64,000 bases of DNA from Lactifluus volemus (lineage: Eukaryota > Basidiomycota > Agaricomycetes > Russulales > Russulaceae), in the NCBI GenBank assembly GCA_022376515.1, contig WTXI01000006.1:1-64000 (forward strand). The letters are read 5' to 3'. Below, in pieces: positions 63,123-64,000 of this stretch. The translations under genes were made by a program, and so were the position numbers. Position 1 is the stretch's first letter, and each line of letters begins with the position of its first letter. Below the pieces are notes generated by a model. The model did no database searches. It saw nothing but the letters and a program-made list of their open reading frames with translations, and was not told where the DNA came from.

Positions 63123-64000
63123 TCAATCACGAGTAATGACCTCCGCGCCATGATCCGTGATCAGAACCATATGCTCCTTTTGGGCACTCCTGGCACAATT
63201 CTGGATACGGGCGGTGAGTGACCAGGATGTCGAGGGTGTAGGGTACAAAACAGTACCTCGGTTGAAGCTGTCCAACCATCGGGGAATATCCAACCCCTTG
63301 GATTAGATCCTTGAATAAGGCATGGCTTACCCGACGTCAGGTCTACGGAGTCGCACCTTGTCTTCTTTTTGCTTACCTCAATAGTGAAGCAATGTCCCGG
63401 TAACATAACTCCGGGCTCTTCGTTGCCTGAGATTGTATGATCAGCACTTTAACTTGATTAGACGACGAATAGTCTCACGGTGGTGCAATATCCAAGGCGA
63501 ACGATGAAACAATTCCCCAATACCATGGCCCGTAAACTGACTTGAAACCGAATATCCCCGTTGGTCTGCCAAGTCGTGTATTGCCTTCCCAATGAACTTC
63601 AAGGGCTGTCCAGGCCCACAGACAGCAATTCCAGCTTCCAGAGCGTCGTTCGTCGCGGTAACTAGGTCTCGTCCAGCATCATCCTTGACGGTGATAACGT
63701 GTGCTGTTCCCGTGCAGAGACAGTTAACTCACCACATCTCCAACTAAAAATGTTCGCGATGTGTCTCCGTGATATCCATTCAGGTAAACGGTGATATCTA
63801 TGTTCACAATGTCGCCATTTTCAAGAAGCCGACTGTAGTACATGAATGAGCCAAGTCGACAGACTCTCACAACGTCATCAGGCACGAACTCATCTGGGAT
63901 CCCGTGAACAATCACATTATTCACGCTGGTACAGCAGGCTTTCGGAAAACCAGAATATCCGAGAGGGGATGGATACGCTGAACGAGTCACGATATACTCA
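63123..64000 (-). CDS. Type I methionine aminopeptidase, 3' part (5' end outside window)
   Basis: Removes initiator Met. Exons visible: [32 protein letters not shown] then [20 protein letters not shown] across an intron at about 63840-63896, and [14 protein letters not shown] (two metal-ligand Asp). Next come [40 protein letters not shown] (ligand His), LPGHCFTIE (ligand Glu) and [20 protein letters not shown]. The last exon is [20 protein letters not shown] (ligand Glu), ending VITRD at 63123-63125. All five metal ligands are present. The YHGDTSRTF and GHGIG-FH patterns resemble the mitochondrial MAP1D subgroup more than cytosolic MAP1, but the N-terminal targeting region is beyond the right edge. 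Confidence 0.88.

Noticed and set aside
59446..64000. Possible secondary-metabolite cluster around the P450
   Set aside because: Neighbours are MCM6, a gene-free gap and a MetAP; no synthase, transporter or pathway regulator is present.

Overview
The window is nuclear DNA of a filamentous fungus, most likely a basidiomycete of the class Agaricomycetes. The signs are dense genes (about one per 2.8 kb), many 45-75 nt introns with GT...AG ends, and basidiomycete-type versions of MED20, CHS5, RTC3 and a PXB-PX-PXA protein. The species cannot be named from this sequence. Almost every recognisable gene is a single-copy housekeeping or cell-biology gene, so this looks like an ordinary core chromosomal region. 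There is no transposase, reverse transcriptase, CRISPR array, rRNA or convincing tRNA.

Layout. 1-5.6 kb: mitochondrial inner-membrane protease IMP2 (+), a PUB-domain protein (-) and a TGL4/5-type patatin lipase (-). 5.6-8.3 kb: sparse DNA with a broken ankyrin-repeat gene (-). 8.3-20 kb: ORC4 (-) head-to-head with MED20 (+), a Pro/Ser-rich orphan (+), an NDR/Cbk1-type kinase (+), a PX-domain protein (-) and a small orphan protein (-). 20.1-22.9 kb: 2.8 kb with no supportable gene. 22.9-33.5 kb: RPS12 (-), SKI8 (+), VPS41 (-), AIM19-like (+) and a GH3/PA14 beta-glucosidase (-). 33.6-41.1 kb: CHS5 (-), CDK8/SSN3 (-), a class I histone deacetylase (+) and an SRA/YDG-domain protein (+). 42-49.4 kb: NUP42-type FG nucleoporin (-) head-to-head with MLH3 (+), RTC3-like (+) and URH1-type nucleoside hydrolase (+). 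49.5-61.4 kb: a diaphanous-type formin (-), MCM6 (-) and a cytochrome P450 (-). 61.4-63.1 kb: no clear gene. The 3' part of a type I methionine aminopeptidase (-) runs off the right edge.

The genes do not form one pathway. They group loosely by process: replication and repair (ORC4, MCM6, MLH3), transcription and chromatin (MED20, CDK8, histone deacetylase, SRA protein), polarity and secretion (NDR kinase, formin, CHS5, VPS41, PX protein) and mitochondria (IMP2, AIM19, possibly MetAP). Several pairs are divergent with very short shared promoters (44-170 bp).

The most striking pattern is technical. About a dozen conserved reading frames break where adding exactly one base restores the family sequence. 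This points to base-deletion errors in the assembly rather than a dozen pseudogenes. I did not find a convincing undescribed multi-gene system. The best leads for novelty are the SRA protein next to the histone deacetylase, the broken ankyrin gene with an unrecognised N-terminal domain, the two orphan proteins and the two empty stretches. Gene coordinates below run from start to stop codon and include introns.
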